Source: Sinomonas cyclohexanicum
Lineage (GTDB): Bacteria; Actinomycetota; Actinomycetes; Actinomycetales; Micrococcaceae
DNA: 64,000 nt
Reading direction: 5' to 3'
NCBI RefSeq assembly: GCF_020886775.1
Contig: NZ_AP024525.1
Location: 2,852,001-2,916,000 of the forward strand
The number at the start of each line of letters is the position of its first letter. Positions within the stretch are counted from its first letter, which is position 1. A model generated the notes under the pieces. It made no database searches. It was not told where the DNA came from and saw only the letters and a list, made by a program, of their open reading frames with translations. The position numbers and the translations under genes are program-made. Shown here one piece after another: positions 45,571 through 54,232 of this stretch.

Positions 45571-46656
45571 TCAGTTCTGGGGGCGCTGTCCTCGGCCGCC
45601 GAGGCCACGGCTGCTGTCGCCATTCTCCTTGAGCGTGGCGCGCAGCTCCTTCGGCAGGGAGAACAGGATGTCCTCCTCAGCGGTCACGACCTCCTCGACC
45701 GTGCCGTAGCCGTACTCGGCGGCGAGCCGCAGGACGTCCTGGACGAGGACCTCCGGTACGGAGGCACCTGAGGTAAGGCCGATGGTCGTGACCCCCTCGA
45801 ACCATGACTCGTCCACTTCCTTGGCGAAGTCGACCCGATGGGCGGCCTTGGCACCGTACTCGAGGGCCACCTCCATGAGGCGGACGGAGTTCGACGAGTT
45901 GGAGGACCCGACCACGATCACGAGATCGGCCTCGGGGGCGATCTTCTTGATCGCGGCCTGGCGGTTGGAGGTCGCGTAGCAGATGTCGTCGCTGGGCGGG
46001 TCCTGCAGGTTCGGGAACCGCTCGCGCAGCCGGCGGACCGTGTCCATCGTCTCGTCGACGGAAAGCGTTGTCTGGGAGAGCCAGATGAGCTTGTCCGGAT
46101 CCTTCACCTGGATTGTGTCCGCCTCCTCCGGCGAATTCACGATCTGGGTGTTCTCCGGGGCCTCGCCGTAGGTTCCCTCGACCTCCTCGTGGCCCTCGTG
46201 CCCGATGAGGAGGATCTCGTAGTCGTCCTTGGCGAAGCGCACGGCCTCGCGGTGAACCTTGGTCACGAGCGGACACGTCGCGTCGATGGTCCGCAGGCCC
46301 CGGTCCTCCGCCGAGCGCACGACGGCGGGGCTCACCCCGTGCGCGGAGAAGACGACGAGCGCTCCCTCGGGAACCTCATCGGTCTCGTCCACGAAGACTG
46401 CGCCGCGCTCCTCGAGGGTCTCGACAACATGGCGGTTGTGGACGATCTGCTTGCGCACGTACACGGGGGCACCGTAGTGCTCGAGGGCCTTCTCCACCGC
46501 GATCACCGCCCGGTCCACACCCGCGCAGTAGCCACGCGGCGCGGCGAGCAGGACCTTCTTCTCACCGGTGACCGGACCCGCCGAGGCCACATCCTCGGGC
46601 GTGCGGCGCTGCCGCGGCACCGTGGGCATGGAAAGGGAAACGGAGGTGGAGCTCAT
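45571..46656 (-). CDS. ispH: 4-hydroxy-3-methylbut-2-enyl diphosphate reductase (LytB)
   Basis: It is the last enzyme of the MEP isoprenoid pathway and makes IPP and DMAPP, using a [4Fe-4S] cluster. The three cluster Cys are in [29 protein letters not shown] and [26 protein letters not shown] and [14 protein letters not shown] are typical. The 361-residue protein starts at ATG 46656: TAGCAT is seven bases upstream and GGGAGG sits between, so either leaderless or Shine-Dalgarno initiation is possible. The -10 box overlaps the stop codon of the membrane-protein gene upstream. Position near xseA and ychF is conserved in actinobacteria. Confidence 0.95.
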   Translation of the reverse strand: MSSTSVSLSMPTVPRQRRTPEDVASAGPVTGEKKVLLAAPRGYCAGVDRAVIAVEKALEHYGAPVYVRKQIVHNRHVVETLEERGAVFVDETDEVPEGALVVFSAHGVSPAVVRSAEDRGLRTIDATCPLVTKVHREAVRFAKDDYEILLIGHEGHEEVEGTYGEAPENTQIVNSPEEADTIQVKDPDKLIWLSQTTLSVDETMDTVRRLRERFPNLQDPPSDDICYATSNRQAAIKKIAPEADLVIVVGSSNSSNSVRLMEVALEYGAKAAHRVDFAKEVDESWFEGVTTIGLTSGASVPEVLVQDVLRLAAEYGYGTVEEVVTAEEDILFSLPKELRATLKENGDSSRGLGGRGQRPQN

Positions 46657-46666
46657 GCCTCCCATG

Positions 46667-47500
46667 CTACCGGCGCGCCGCCGACCGTCGTCCCACTGCC
46701 CCGACCACGAGGGCCACCAGCAGGAACACCGCGCCGACGATGGCCACGGCAGCGGCCCACGGCATGAACGAATCAGCGAACAGCGGGCCCACACGGCTCG
46801 CGAACACCGTCGCGACGCTGCCGCCGCCGCCCTGTCCACCCGCGAGCATCGACCCCAGGAACGCGCCTGCGCCGAGTACCGCGGCAACCAGAAGCAGCCC
46901 GAGACCGGCCCAGCCGAGGGCGACCTCCCGCCGTCGTGCGAACAGCAGCCCCAGGACGAAGGCCAGGACGGCGCCGACGGACAGGGGCAGCGCGAGGTTC
47001 CCCGCGTCCTGGATCGCGCTGAGCCAGGAACGCTGCTGGGACGTCCCCACCGGGACCTCGATGCTCGGCGCATCCCCAAGGGGCACACCCAAAGACGACC
47101 CCAGCCGGTTCAGCAGAACCGCGGCGAGGGGCCGCAGCTGGAGGGTGAACGCCGAGGTGGAGGCGGTGCCCGGCGAGAAGTTGAGGCGGTGGCTCTCGCG
47201 AAGCGTCTCATCCCACGCGGCAGGGAAGCCCGGGTCCGTGCTCAGCCCGTTGACAATGCCCTTGACCAGCTGTGTGGCCGGCTGCTGCAGCGCGTCGGGG
47301 ATGTGCGAGGCGGAGACGACGGTCGTCGCGAGCGAGGACCCAAGCGCCGTCTGGAAGCCGTTGTCGCTGCGCAGCGGGGAGAGCAGACTCACGAAGCCGC
47401 CCTCGTCGACCACGTTGCGCTCGATCCAGAGCGACGGCACAGCGGCCGCGGTGAGCACGACGGCGAGCAGCACGGACAGGGCAGAGAGGACGGTTCGCAT
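46667..47500 (-). CDS. Membrane protein of unknown function upstream of ispH
   Basis: The 277-residue protein has one N-terminal helix ([22 protein letters not shown]). A roughly 140-residue extracytoplasmic domain follows ([41 protein letters not shown]), then three helices at the C-terminus (about 170-190, 197-218, 240-265). I do not recognise the family, although the layout of signal-anchor, soluble domain and helical bundle is seen in uncharacterised Micrococcaceae proteins. Its stop is 11 bases before the ispH ATG, so the two may be co-transcribed. The integrated element starts about 100 bases upstream of its start. Confidence 0.65.
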   Translation of the reverse strand: MRTVLSALSVLLAVVLTAAAVPSLWIERNVVDEGGFVSLLSPLRSDNGFQTALGSSLATTVVSASHIPDALQQPATQLVKGIVNGLSTDPGFPAAWDETLRESHRLNFSPGTASTSAFTLQLRPLAAVLLNRLGSSLGVPLGDAPSIEVPVGTSQQRSWLSAIQDAGNLALPLSVGAVLAFVLGLLFARRREVALGWAGLGLLLVAAVLGAGAFLGSMLAGGQGGGGSVATVFASRVGPLFADSFMPWAAAVAIVGAVFLLVALVVGAVGRRSAARR

Positions 47501-47602
47501 GGACTTCCCGGGATCGGCAACCCGATCATCCTAGCGGCGGCAGCCCGCGCTTCGCTGGAGGCCCGCTGGACTCCTCCCCCGAATGTCGGAGGGCCGTGAT
47601 AG

Positions 47603-47614
47603 TCCTGAACTATG
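47603..47614. other. attL core (12 bp)
   Basis: TCCTGAACTATG is the left copy of the direct repeat that bounds the element. It is 89 bases beyond the last chromosomal gene start and 125 bases before the integrase. Only these 12 bases match exactly between the two ends. The rest of 47501-47738 holds no gene. Confidence 0.7.
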
Positions 47615-47725
47615 CGAACTGGGCTCACTGTGCGCTTCACTGTGTTTTCGCCGGTCTGACGCGCCTTTCGGGGCCTTACGTGAGACACGCTAGCACGGCA
47701 CAACGCTCGTGGTCCAGATATCGGA

Positions 47726-47731
47726 TAGACT
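47726..47731 (+). promoter_or_regulatory. -10 box of the integrase gene (leaderless)
   Basis: TAGACT ends seven bases before ATG 47739, with the same GATAGACTGG context as dapD. It supports ATG 47739 over the GTG at 47709. Confidence 0.5.
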
Positions 47732-47738
47732 GGCTGTC

Positions 47739-48641
47739 ATGAAGGCGAGCGAGACCCCGGACCTAGGCGTCCTCCTGCCGTCCTGGGTGCTCACACTCCG
47801 CGCCGAGCGCAAGAGCCCCGCAACGATCCGCACCTATACCGACGGCATCGGCGCGTTCCTCGCGTGGGCCGACACCACTGGCACGCCGGCCGTTCTCGAC
47901 CGCCGCACCGTCACCGCGTTCTGTGCTCACCTTGTGGACGAGGGCCGAGAGGGTGCCACTGTCCGCGCGCGTCAGCTCGCGCTGCGCCGATTCTCCGCAT
48001 GGCTCACGGAAGAGGGCGAGATCCCTCAGGACCGGCTCTTGGGCATCAAGCCGGCCAAGCTCGACCAGAAGGTGGTGGATCCCCTAACCGAGGACCAGCT
48101 CAAGGCCATGCTCAAGGCGTGCAGCGGATCTAGCTTCATGGACCGCCGGGACGAAGCCATGCTCAGGCTCATGGCCGAGACCGGGATGCGCGCCGGGGAG
48201 TGCGTGGCCCTCGAGGCAAGAGACCTCGACCTCATGGCCGGAACCGTCGTGATCCGCCGAGGCAAGGGCGGCAAGGGCCGCGTGGTCCCGTTCGGCCCGC
48301 AGACCGCTAGGGCCCTCGACCGCTACCGCCGCGCGAGGGCACAGCATCCCATGGCGGACACGGCCCCGTTCTGGCTCGCCGTCCGCAGCCGCAGCTTCGG
48401 TTACGACGGCCTCCGCAAGGCCCTTGTGACGCGCGCGAAAGCCGCGGGCATAGAAGGCTTCCACCCTCACCAGCTCCGCCACACGGCAGCCCACAGGTGG
48501 CTTGCCGCGGGCGGTTCCGAGGGCGGCCTCATGGCCGTCGCGGGCTGGTCCCGACCCGACATGCTCGTGCGCTACACCAAGGCCCGCGCCTCGGAGCGCG
48601 CCGCCACCGAAGCACGATCACTGAACCTAGGAGACCTGTGA
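47739..48641 (+). CDS. int: Tyrosine recombinase/integrase
   Basis: It would catalyse integration and excision of the element by strand exchange at att. The 300-residue protein has an N-terminal SAM-like core-binding domain (residues about 12-100) and a catalytic domain with Arg151 (ETGMRAGECVAL), a Lys-rich beta hairpin near 176, His244/Arg247 (HPHQLRHTA), Trp270 in the place of the second His, and nucleophile Tyr279 (LVRYTKARAS). It is XerC/D-like in size but sits beside attL. It reads toward the element interior. The GTGA overlap with the next gene implies coupling. Confidence 0.9.
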   Translation: MKASETPDLGVLLPSWVLTLRAERKSPATIRTYTDGIGAFLAWADTTGTPAVLDRRTVTAFCAHLVDEGREGATVRARQLALRRFSAWLTEEGEIPQDRLLGIKPAKLDQKVVDPLTEDQLKAMLKACSGSSFMDRRDEAMLRLMAETGMRAGECVALEARDLDLMAGTVVIRRGKGGKGRVVPFGPQTARALDRYRRARAQHPMADTAPFWLAVRSRSFGYDGLRKALVTRAKAAGIEGFHPHQLRHTAAHRWLAAGGSEGGLMAVAGWSRPDMLVRYTKARASERAATEARSLNLGDL

Positions 48642-48991
48642 GCAAGAAGACGGGGCGTATCCGGTGCGGCTCATGCCAGCGCGTCTTGGAAGATCCGGAC
48701 GCATATCGGAAACCCACCCGGGGAGAATTGTCCGATTATGACCGACTTCCGGATTCAATGGCAAAGGGCCGACAGCTGTATGAGCTGAGAAAGCCAAGCC
48801 CCATGTCCAGCACAGGGGACATGTGGCAGGACCCCACCGGGGAATGGTGGAGGGGCTGGCATTGCCGGTGTGGCCGGGCCTACGCCATAGCCGACGATGA
48901 GCTGGCGTTGCTGCGTGTGGAAGCAAAAAGCGACCGCGGCGAAGACCTGTTTCTGACAAACGCCCACCTGCTGCGGCCGACACGCCGATAA
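48638..48991 (+). CDS. Small Cys-rich (zinc-ribbon-like) protein
   Basis: The 117-residue protein starts with GTG inside the integrase stop. It has two Cys pairs, RCGSCQRV near the start and HCRCGRAY about residue 75, spaced as in a zinc ribbon, with a WRGWHC segment before the second pair. I do not recognise the family. Being coupled to the integrase, a role in excision or in regulation of the element is possible, but this is inference. Confidence 0.55.
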   Translation: MSKKTGRIRCGSCQRVLEDPDAYRKPTRGELSDYDRLPDSMAKGRQLYELRKPSPMSSTGDMWQDPTGEWWRGWHCRCGRAYAIADDELALLRVEAKSDRGEDLFLTNAHLLRPTRR

Positions 48992-49149
48992 AGGACGATA
49001 AAAGCGGTGTGCACGGAATGTCGTGTACGCTGTGAAATGTACTGAATACCGGATTCGGGGCCATCACGGTTCCCCGCCCGGCAGCATCGGACGGCATCTG
49101 CTGAGTGAGACGTCCCGCTTGATCCCACGGGGGTCGCGGGAGAACTCGT

Positions 49150-49470
49150 ATGCCAGTACCATCGACCGAACGTCGGCTCATGGCCCAGATCGCGGCCAAT
49201 GAATCGTGGGCTCAGACCGAGGACAGGTCAGCTCGCACCGCCCCAGCCCGCGCCGCGATGCTCGCCAAGTTCGAGCACGAGGCGGACCCCGAGGGACGGC
49301 TGCTCCCAGCCGAGCGGGCCCGCCGCGCCGAGCACCTCCGCAAGGCACACTTCCAGCGCCTCGCCCTCAAGTCCGCACAGTCGCGCCGCCGCGCGAAGGC
49401 GGCCACCGCGGCAGCCGAAGCGGCAGAGGCAGAGCTAGCCCAGCTCGAGGCCGGCGGTGACGCGAAGTAA
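49150..49470 (+). CDS. Small helical basic protein of the element
   Basis: The 106-residue protein is highly charged and largely alpha-helical (ERARRAEHLRKAHFQRLALK, then an Ala/Glu-rich helix AAAEAAEAELAQLEAG). I do not recognise it. It may bind nucleic acid. A 158-base gap precedes it and holds a GATCCCACGGGGGTCGCGGGAG dyad-like stretch but no gene. Its last 16 codons and stop lie in the 81-bp sequence duplicated by the following insertion sequence. Originally its TAA overlapped the ATG of the next gene (TAATG). Confidence 0.55.
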   Translation: MPVPSTERRLMAQIAANESWAQTEDRSARTAPARAAMLAKFEHEADPEGRLLPAERARRAEHLRKAHFQRLALKSAQSRRRAKAATAAAEAAEAELAQLEAGGDAK

Positions 49471-49503
49471 TGCGCACCGCTGACGCCGGGGCGATGGCCC
49501 CCA
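49423..49503 (+). repeat. Left copy of the 81-bp direct repeat flanking the IS1634-type element
   Basis: These 81 bases are identical to 51273-51353. They contain the end of the small helical gene and the beginning of the next gene, so they represent a long target duplication. Confidence 0.9.
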
Positions 49504-51272
49504 CCTGAGTTTGGTCATTTGCTTAGTGCCTGAGATTTCCCGGTGGTGAGGGCGTCGATGATGGCCTGCCGGTCGGGGTCGATGTGGGGCGCGATGGTCT
49601 GGGTGGTGCCGTTGGAGGCGACGGTGGCTGAGCGCAGGGGCCTGAGCTGGCGGACGATGTTGCGGATCGCGAGGCCGGTGCGGGTCTGGGCCTCGCGGGA
49701 GACTGCGAGGGCGGTGAAGACGATGGTCAGGTGGGCCTCGATCGCGTCGCGGGTGCGGACGAACATGGGTCGCGCGGCGAGGTCGGTCTTGGACATCCGG
49801 AAGGACTGCTCGACATGCCAGAGCTCGTGGTACGAGGCGATGACCTCGCCGGCGGGCATGAGGTGCGCGGGGATGTTGGTCACGTAGCCCTTGAGCCCGA
49901 CCAGGCGGCGGGCGCGGGCCAGGGCGGCTTCGTCCAGGGTGTGCCCGTCGCCGCTGGTCTTGACGAACCGCGGGGCGCGGGCGGCCTTCTCGCCGGCGAT
50001 GACCGCCCGGGCGCGGTCCTCCTGCAGTGTCAGGGTCTTGCCGTCCCGCACGGCCCGCTTGGCCGAGTAGGCCCACACGGCCCGCCAGGAGCCGGGGTGC
50101 GTCTCGGGGTCCCAGACGGGTTCGGCGCGCAGGAGCTCGTTGTTCTCGCTGCGCCGGCCGGTCCTGGGCGTGATGGTGTCGATGACCTGCGCGTCGGTGA
50201 ACGCGTCGCCGTGCCAGCGGAAGTGGGAGGCCAGGTCCAGCGGGGCCTTGACGGCGCGGGAGCCGACGATGAAGCGCAGGCCCGCCTCCTCGAGCGCGGT
50301 GAGGTTGGCCGCGGAGAGCATGCCGGCGTCGGCGACCACGACCATGTCCCCGATGCCATGCCTGTCCTGGAACTGCTTCACGATCGGGATGATCGTGGTC
50401 TGCTCGGCCCTGTTGCCCTCGTAGCAGCCGATCTCCAGCGGGAACCCTTCCCGGTCCACGAGCAGGCCGACGACGATCTGCGGGTCGACCCGGCGTTCCT
50501 TGGAGTAGCCGACCTTCCGCAGCCCGTCTTCCTTCTCGGCCTCGAAGTACAGGGTCGTCACGTCGTACAGGCACAGCGAGACATCGCCGCTGGCCGCGGC
50601 GTGCTCGAAGCACGCCCTGGCGATCTGGTCCCGGTAGCTGCCCCTGTGCGCGCGGGACAGGGTGCGCCGCATCGTCTTCTCGCTCGCCGGGCGCACGCCC
50701 AGGTCGCCCAGCACGCGGGCGGTGTCCAGGATGGAGGTCGGCTCCACGATCCGGGCGACCACCAGGTCCCGGAACACCTCGTCGGCGAGGGCGTCGAAGC
50801 CGAGGTCGTCGAACACCGCCGCGAGCGTGTCGAAGAGGACCCGTGAGGCGGTGGCGACCACCCGTGGCGGGGCAACCGCCGATCGCCCTGGCACCGGTGT
50901 CCCCGGGTTCTCGAAGAGCGCCGGCTCCCCGGGCGGGCCGATCAGTGCAGTCCTGGGCGCAGCAGGGGCCAGGCCCAAGTCGAGCTCGCCCTGGCCGGGG
51001 TCGTCCAGCAGCTCCCGCGCCCGCTCGACCAGGAGCCCGAGCTCAGCCTCGGTATGGGCCGAGCCGACGTGGGCCACGATCCGCCGCCGCCCGTCGACGG
51101 ACTCGGCGATCTGCACGGCCGTCGCCCCGGAGGCCGTCCGAACCCGCCGAATCCATGCCACAGCCACCACAGTAGAGCACCAATTAGTGCCTCAGAACCG
51201 CTCCCGCGACAGCGTTACCGCAGGTCAGCAGGCAGTCCTCTCGAAACCGACCGCAAAGTGACCAAACTCAGG
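49504..51272 (-). mobile_element. IS1634/IS1549-type insertion sequence
   Basis: The element is 1,769 bp with ends CCTGAGTTTGGTCA (left, 49504) and the matching complement TGACCAAACTCAGG (right, 51259-51272). One large transposase gene is present. Elements of this family are known to make long direct repeats of variable length at the target, and here the repeat is 81 bp. It appears intact. Confidence 0.88.
49515..51170 (-). CDS. IS1634-family transposase
   Basis: The 551-residue DDE transposase has features of the IS1634/IS4-group core: VSLCLYDVTTLYFE with the first Asp, MVVVADAGMLSAANL with the second, and HELWHVEQSFRMSKTDLAARPMFVRT, the YREK-like region containing the catalytic Glu. An N-terminal part (VRTASGATAVQIAESVDGRRRIVAHVGS) is typical of the family. 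No frameshift is present, so the gene is probably functional. It is transcribed opposite to the host element genes. Confidence 0.88.
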   Translation of the reverse strand: MVAVAWIRRVRTASGATAVQIAESVDGRRRIVAHVGSAHTEAELGLLVERARELLDDPGQGELDLGLAPAAPRTALIGPPGEPALFENPGTPVPGRSAVAPPRVVATASRVLFDTLAAVFDDLGFDALADEVFRDLVVARIVEPTSILDTARVLGDLGVRPASEKTMRRTLSRAHRGSYRDQIARACFEHAAASGDVSLCLYDVTTLYFEAEKEDGLRKVGYSKERRVDPQIVVGLLVDREGFPLEIGCYEGNRAEQTTIIPIVKQFQDRHGIGDMVVVADAGMLSAANLTALEEAGLRFIVGSRAVKAPLDLASHFRWHGDAFTDAQVIDTITPRTGRRSENNELLRAEPVWDPETHPGSWRAVWAYSAKRAVRDGKTLTLQEDRARAVIAGEKAARAPRFVKTSGDGHTLDEAALARARRLVGLKGYVTNIPAHLMPAGEVIASYHELWHVEQSFRMSKTDLAARPMFVRTRDAIEAHLTIVFTALAVSREAQTRTGLAIRNIVRQLRPLRSATVASNGTTQTIAPHIDPDRQAIIDALTTGKSQALSK

Positions 51273-51353
51273 GCAGAGGCAGAGCTAGCCCAGCTCGAGG
51301 CCGGCGGTGACGCGAAGTAATGCGCACCGCTGACGCCGGGGCGATGGCCCCCA
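51273..51353 (+). repeat. Right copy of the 81-bp direct repeat
   Basis: This copy carries the ATG of the downstream gene and re-creates the TAATG junction, so the downstream gene is intact despite the insertion. Confidence 0.9.
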
Positions 51354-51592
51354 GCAAGTTCGAACCCCTCAGCAAGGACGAGTGGCCCGGACTCATGACC
51401 GAGGCCGAGCGAGCCGCCATCGAGTCGATGCTCGAGGATGCCCGGCAGGCCGGCTACTGGGCCGGCTACCACGCCCGCACCGTTGAATGCGTGGCCGAGC
51501 ACGGCACTGTGCTCCGCGCGATCGACCAGGCCGCGCAGAAGTTCTACCTGCTCACGGCCGAGGACGCACACGCCAAGGCGGTGGGCGCATGA
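51320..51592 (+). CDS. Small protein upstream of the primase
   Basis: The 90-residue soluble protein has a helical middle (MTEAERAAIESMLEDARQAGYWAGYHARTVE) and no motif I recognise. Similar small helical proteins often precede primases in actinobacterial elements. Its ATG lies in the right direct repeat, and it has lost the upstream coupling gene because of the insertion. It overlaps the ATG used for the primase (ATGA at 51589). Confidence 0.55.
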   Translation: MRTADAGAMAPSKFEPLSKDEWPGLMTEAERAAIESMLEDARQAGYWAGYHARTVECVAEHGTVLRAIDQAAQKFYLLTAEDAHAKAVGA

Positions 51593-53039
51593 CGATCCAC
51601 GACACCTACCCACTCCCCGATGGCGCGGACACGTCATATGGTGCGCGGCCGACGCCTACGCCGACGAGAGCACGGCCGACGAGCTCGCCAGCGCCGAGAG
51701 GCAGCACCGCGGCCAGGCCCGCATGGCGTACCGGCTCGCGATGGCCAACGCCGGGCATCTCATGTACGTGCGCGGCATCGGCTGGCATGTTTGGGACGGC
51801 CAGCGGTGGGCCGAGGACGAGAAGGACGCGGCGAAGAATGCCGTCCTCGAGGTTCTCCGCGCCGCGCTGGCCGAGTCCCTGACCGACAAGGAGCTCCGGC
51901 CGGACGTGCGCCGTTGCGAGTCGGCATCCGGCATCAACGGCGTCCTCGACATCGCGTCCGCCCTTCCAGGACTCCGCGCCTCCATCGCCGAGCTCGACGC
52001 GGACCCATTCCTGATCAACTGTGCCAACGGGACGCTCGACCTCCGCACGCGCACCGTGCGCGAAGCCTCCCCAGCGGACAGGATCACGAAGCTGGCCCGC
52101 GGCGCATACGACCCGGCCGCCGACCGCACGGTCTGGGAGGCGTTCCTCGAGCGCATCCTCCCCGATGCGGCCGAACGGTCCTATCTCCAGCGCGTGATCG
52201 GGCAGGCAGCCTACGGCAGGGTGCGCGAGCACCTGTTCCCCGTGCTCACCGGCACCGGGCAGAACGGCAAGGGCACCACCTATGAGGCGATCCTCCATGC
52301 GCTCGGAGACTACGGGACCGTCGTGGACCCCGCCATGCTCATGGCCGGCGACAGGTCAGGCGGGCCCGAGATGATGACCCTGCTCGGGGCGCGTCTCGTG
52401 ATCGGCTCCGAGACCGAGGAGGGCCGCAAGCTCGACGCCGCGACCATGAAGCGGCTCACGGGCGGCGACACGCTCACGGCCCGGCGCCTCTACCAGGAGC
52501 CCGTGACGTGGGCGCCGACGCACCAGCTCGTCTACGTCACGAACCACCTTCCCCAGGTCAAGGGCAATGACCCGGCAGTGTGGCGGCGTCTGCGCATCGT
52601 CCCGTTCGATGTGGTGATCCCGGACTCGGAGAAGGACGGCAAGCTCCCCGAGAGGCTCCAGCTCGCCGCGGACGCGATTCTCACGTGGGCGATTGAAGGA
52701 TGGTTCGACTACGAGGACCGCGGCGGCATGGATGAACCGGAGAACGTCCTCAACGCGACCGACAAATACCAGACCGAATCCGACGCCGTGAAGCGGTTCA
52801 CAAACGACCAAGACGAATGCGTGCTAAACCCCCACGTTCACGCCGGCACCCGCGATCTGCACATGGCGTAGCAGGCCTGGGCAGCCCTTGACGGGGCCGA
52901 GCCAATGAGCGAGAAGGCGTTCGCCAAGGAGCTGGATCGGCTCGGATACCCGACACGCAGGAGCAACGGCCGGACGTTCCGGCAGGGCATCGCACTGGCG
53001 GTCAAGGACGAGGGAGTGCAGCGTAGTGCAGCGTTTTAG
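51589..53039 (+). pseudogene. Phage/plasmid primase-helicase (P4/D5-like), broken by a TAG and an apparent frameshift
   Basis: The middle of the protein is well preserved: a D5-N-like region (MAYRLAMANAGHLMYVRGIG and onward) and an SF3 helicase core with Walker A FPVLTGTGQNGKGTTYE, Walker B-like ARLVIGSETEEG, and VYVTNHLPQVKGNDPAVWRR. The expected ATG (51589, coupled to the previous gene) reads MTIHDTYPLPDGADTSYG and then leaves the frame. The core is in another frame from about 51650, consistent with two extra bases in the GCGCGG stretch near 51642. At 52869 a TAG interrupts, but the same frame continues with AWAALDGAEPMSEKAFAKEL to 53039, the normal C-terminal domain. It is likely non-functional unless the stop is read through and a later start is used. 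Confidence 0.8.
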
Positions 53040-53129
53040 CAAACCTCCACACGAGGAAGTTACTAGGGAAAGTTTCCGAAAACCCTGCACTACCCTGCAC
53101 TGCCCCGGAATCATGCGGGAGGCGGCCCG

Positions 53130-53315
53130 GTGAAGCTCGCCAAGATCAAGGCCCTCGCATACGTGTGGAACCTCGGGAAGAGCGACGAGACACCCGGCAT
53201 CGCGCTGCGCACCCGCGACAGGTTCATAGCCCACATGAGCTACGACGAAGCCCGAGCCATCGCCGAAACCATCCTCGACCTTTGCGACCAGCACAACCAG
53301 GAGGCGACCCGATGA
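53130..53315 (+). CDS. Mini-protein, paralog family member 1
   Basis: The 61-residue protein starts with GTG after GGGAGG. Its core (PGIALRTRDRFIAHMSYDEA, then RAIAETILDLCDQHNQE) is closely similar to the proteins at 53506 and 53706. The predicted fold is two strands and a helix. It is unknown to me. It is the first gene of a run of seven overlapping genes. Confidence 0.6.
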   Translation: MKLAKIKALAYVWNLGKSDETPGIALRTRDRFIAHMSYDEARAIAETILDLCDQHNQEATR

Positions 53316-53509
53316 GCACCGAGCAGGAGACCGAGCGCGCGCAGATCCCGCCCCTCGGGTGGACCATCCCGCGATGGCTGGAGCCCTTCAACCGCACCGA
53401 GCTCGCCTACCTGGCCGAGCGCCAGGACATGCGCTGCCGCGAGCTTCGGAACATCATCACCCGCCTTCGCGAAGAGCTCCGCCGCGCCGAACAGGAGCCC
53501 ACGAAATGA
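53312..53509 (+). CDS. Mini-protein with a basic C-terminal helix
   Basis: The 65-residue protein begins with ATG overlapping the previous stop (ATGA). A proline/tryptophan-rich start (PPLGWTIPRWLEPFNRTELA) is followed by a charged helix (MRCRELRNIITRLREELRRAE). I do not recognise the family, and it could bind nucleic acid. Confidence 0.5.
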   Translation: MSTEQETERAQIPPLGWTIPRWLEPFNRTELAYLAERQDMRCRELRNIITRLREELRRAEQEPTK

Positions 53510-53709
53510 GCTACACGCACCGCCGGCCGGTGACCGCGGACCACTACGTCTGGGGCCGCAACGAGCCCACCCCCCAGCCCGGCATCGCCATCAAACGCGG
53601 CGGATACATCGTGGCACACCTCGGCTACGACGACGCGAGGAGCCTCGCCGATTCCATCCATGACCTCGTCGACGAACACGAGACCGAAGAACAGGAGGCG
53701 GCGCATTGA
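53506..53709 (+). CDS. Mini-protein, paralog family member 2
   Basis: This is a 67-residue protein. The core PGIAIKRGGYIVAHLGYDDA / RSLADSIHDLVDEHETEE aligns with member 1 without gaps and with about half of the positions identical. It starts with ATG overlapping the previous stop. It ends in a TTG-overlap with member 3. Confidence 0.6.
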   Translation: MSYTHRRPVTADHYVWGRNEPTPQPGIAIKRGGYIVAHLGYDDARSLADSIHDLVDEHETEEQEAAH

Positions 53710-53936
53710 GCGGCTACGTGCTCCGCTGGGTCATCCGCCGGGACCGCTGGGACCGCCACCTCGAGGACTCCCGCACCGCGACCGCACGCCCCGCGATCGG
53801 ACCCGATGGTGAACCGGGAGTGGCGATCCTCACCTCCGGCCTTGCCCGGGTGACTCTCACCCTCGATGCCGCATACACCCTGGCCGGACAGCTCGCGAGA
53901 GTCATCGACGACATGGCCGAGCGGGAGGCCCAGTGA
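53706..53936 (+). CDS. Mini-protein, paralog family member 3
   Basis: This 76-residue protein starts with TTG inside the stop of member 2. It is the most diverged member: PGVAILTSGLARVTLTLDAA / YTLAGQLARVIDDMAERE follows the same pattern of PG-V/I-A, strand, strand, helix. It lacks the His and Asp pattern of the others in part. Confidence 0.55.
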   Translation: MSGYVLRWVIRRDRWDRHLEDSRTATARPAIGPDGEPGVAILTSGLARVTLTLDAAYTLAGQLARVIDDMAEREAQ

Positions 53937-54232
53937 GCATCCGCAGAACCGCCCGCACGGCCAAGGCCACGCCCGTGGTCCCGGAGAGCGTCGCTGATGG
54001 CTGTGCGGCCGTCGTGTGCCCCATCTGCGGCGACCTCCACCACTATGGCGCCGCCCAGCTCCAGCCCGTCCCCATCCGCCCCGGCCAGACCCGCACGGTC
54101 ACATGCGTCAGGGCGCGCACCCTCGCCGCCCAGCGCCGATCCCTCGACGCGATGCGGGAGCTCGTGTGGTCCGGCTACGGCAGCGGACGGTTCGCCATCA
54201 AGTTCACGCATCAACCAAAGGAGAAAGCATGA
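53933..54232 (+). CDS. Small protein with a CPICG metal-binding knuckle
   Basis: The 99-residue protein starts with GTG (GTGA overlap). It contains VVCPICGDLHHYG, a zinc-knuckle-like Cys pair followed by His residues, and one later Cys (VTCVRARTL). A short basic end follows. It could be a nucleic-acid-binding protein of the element. The family is unknown. Confidence 0.55.
   Translation: MSIRRTARTAKATPVVPESVADGCAAVVCPICGDLHHYGAAQLQPVPIRPGQTRTVTCVRARTLAAQRRSLDAMRELVWSGYGSGRFAIKFTHQPKEKA

Noticed and set aside
47501-47738. tRNA or tmRNA gene as integration target
   Set aside because: No cloverleaf could be formed around attL or attR, and the repeat overlaps the xseA start instead.
52866-52880. 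Programmed stop read-through (TAG-CAR-YYA context) in the primase
   Set aside because: After TAG CAG the next codon is GCC, which does not fit the known leaky context; a plain nonsense mutation is simpler.
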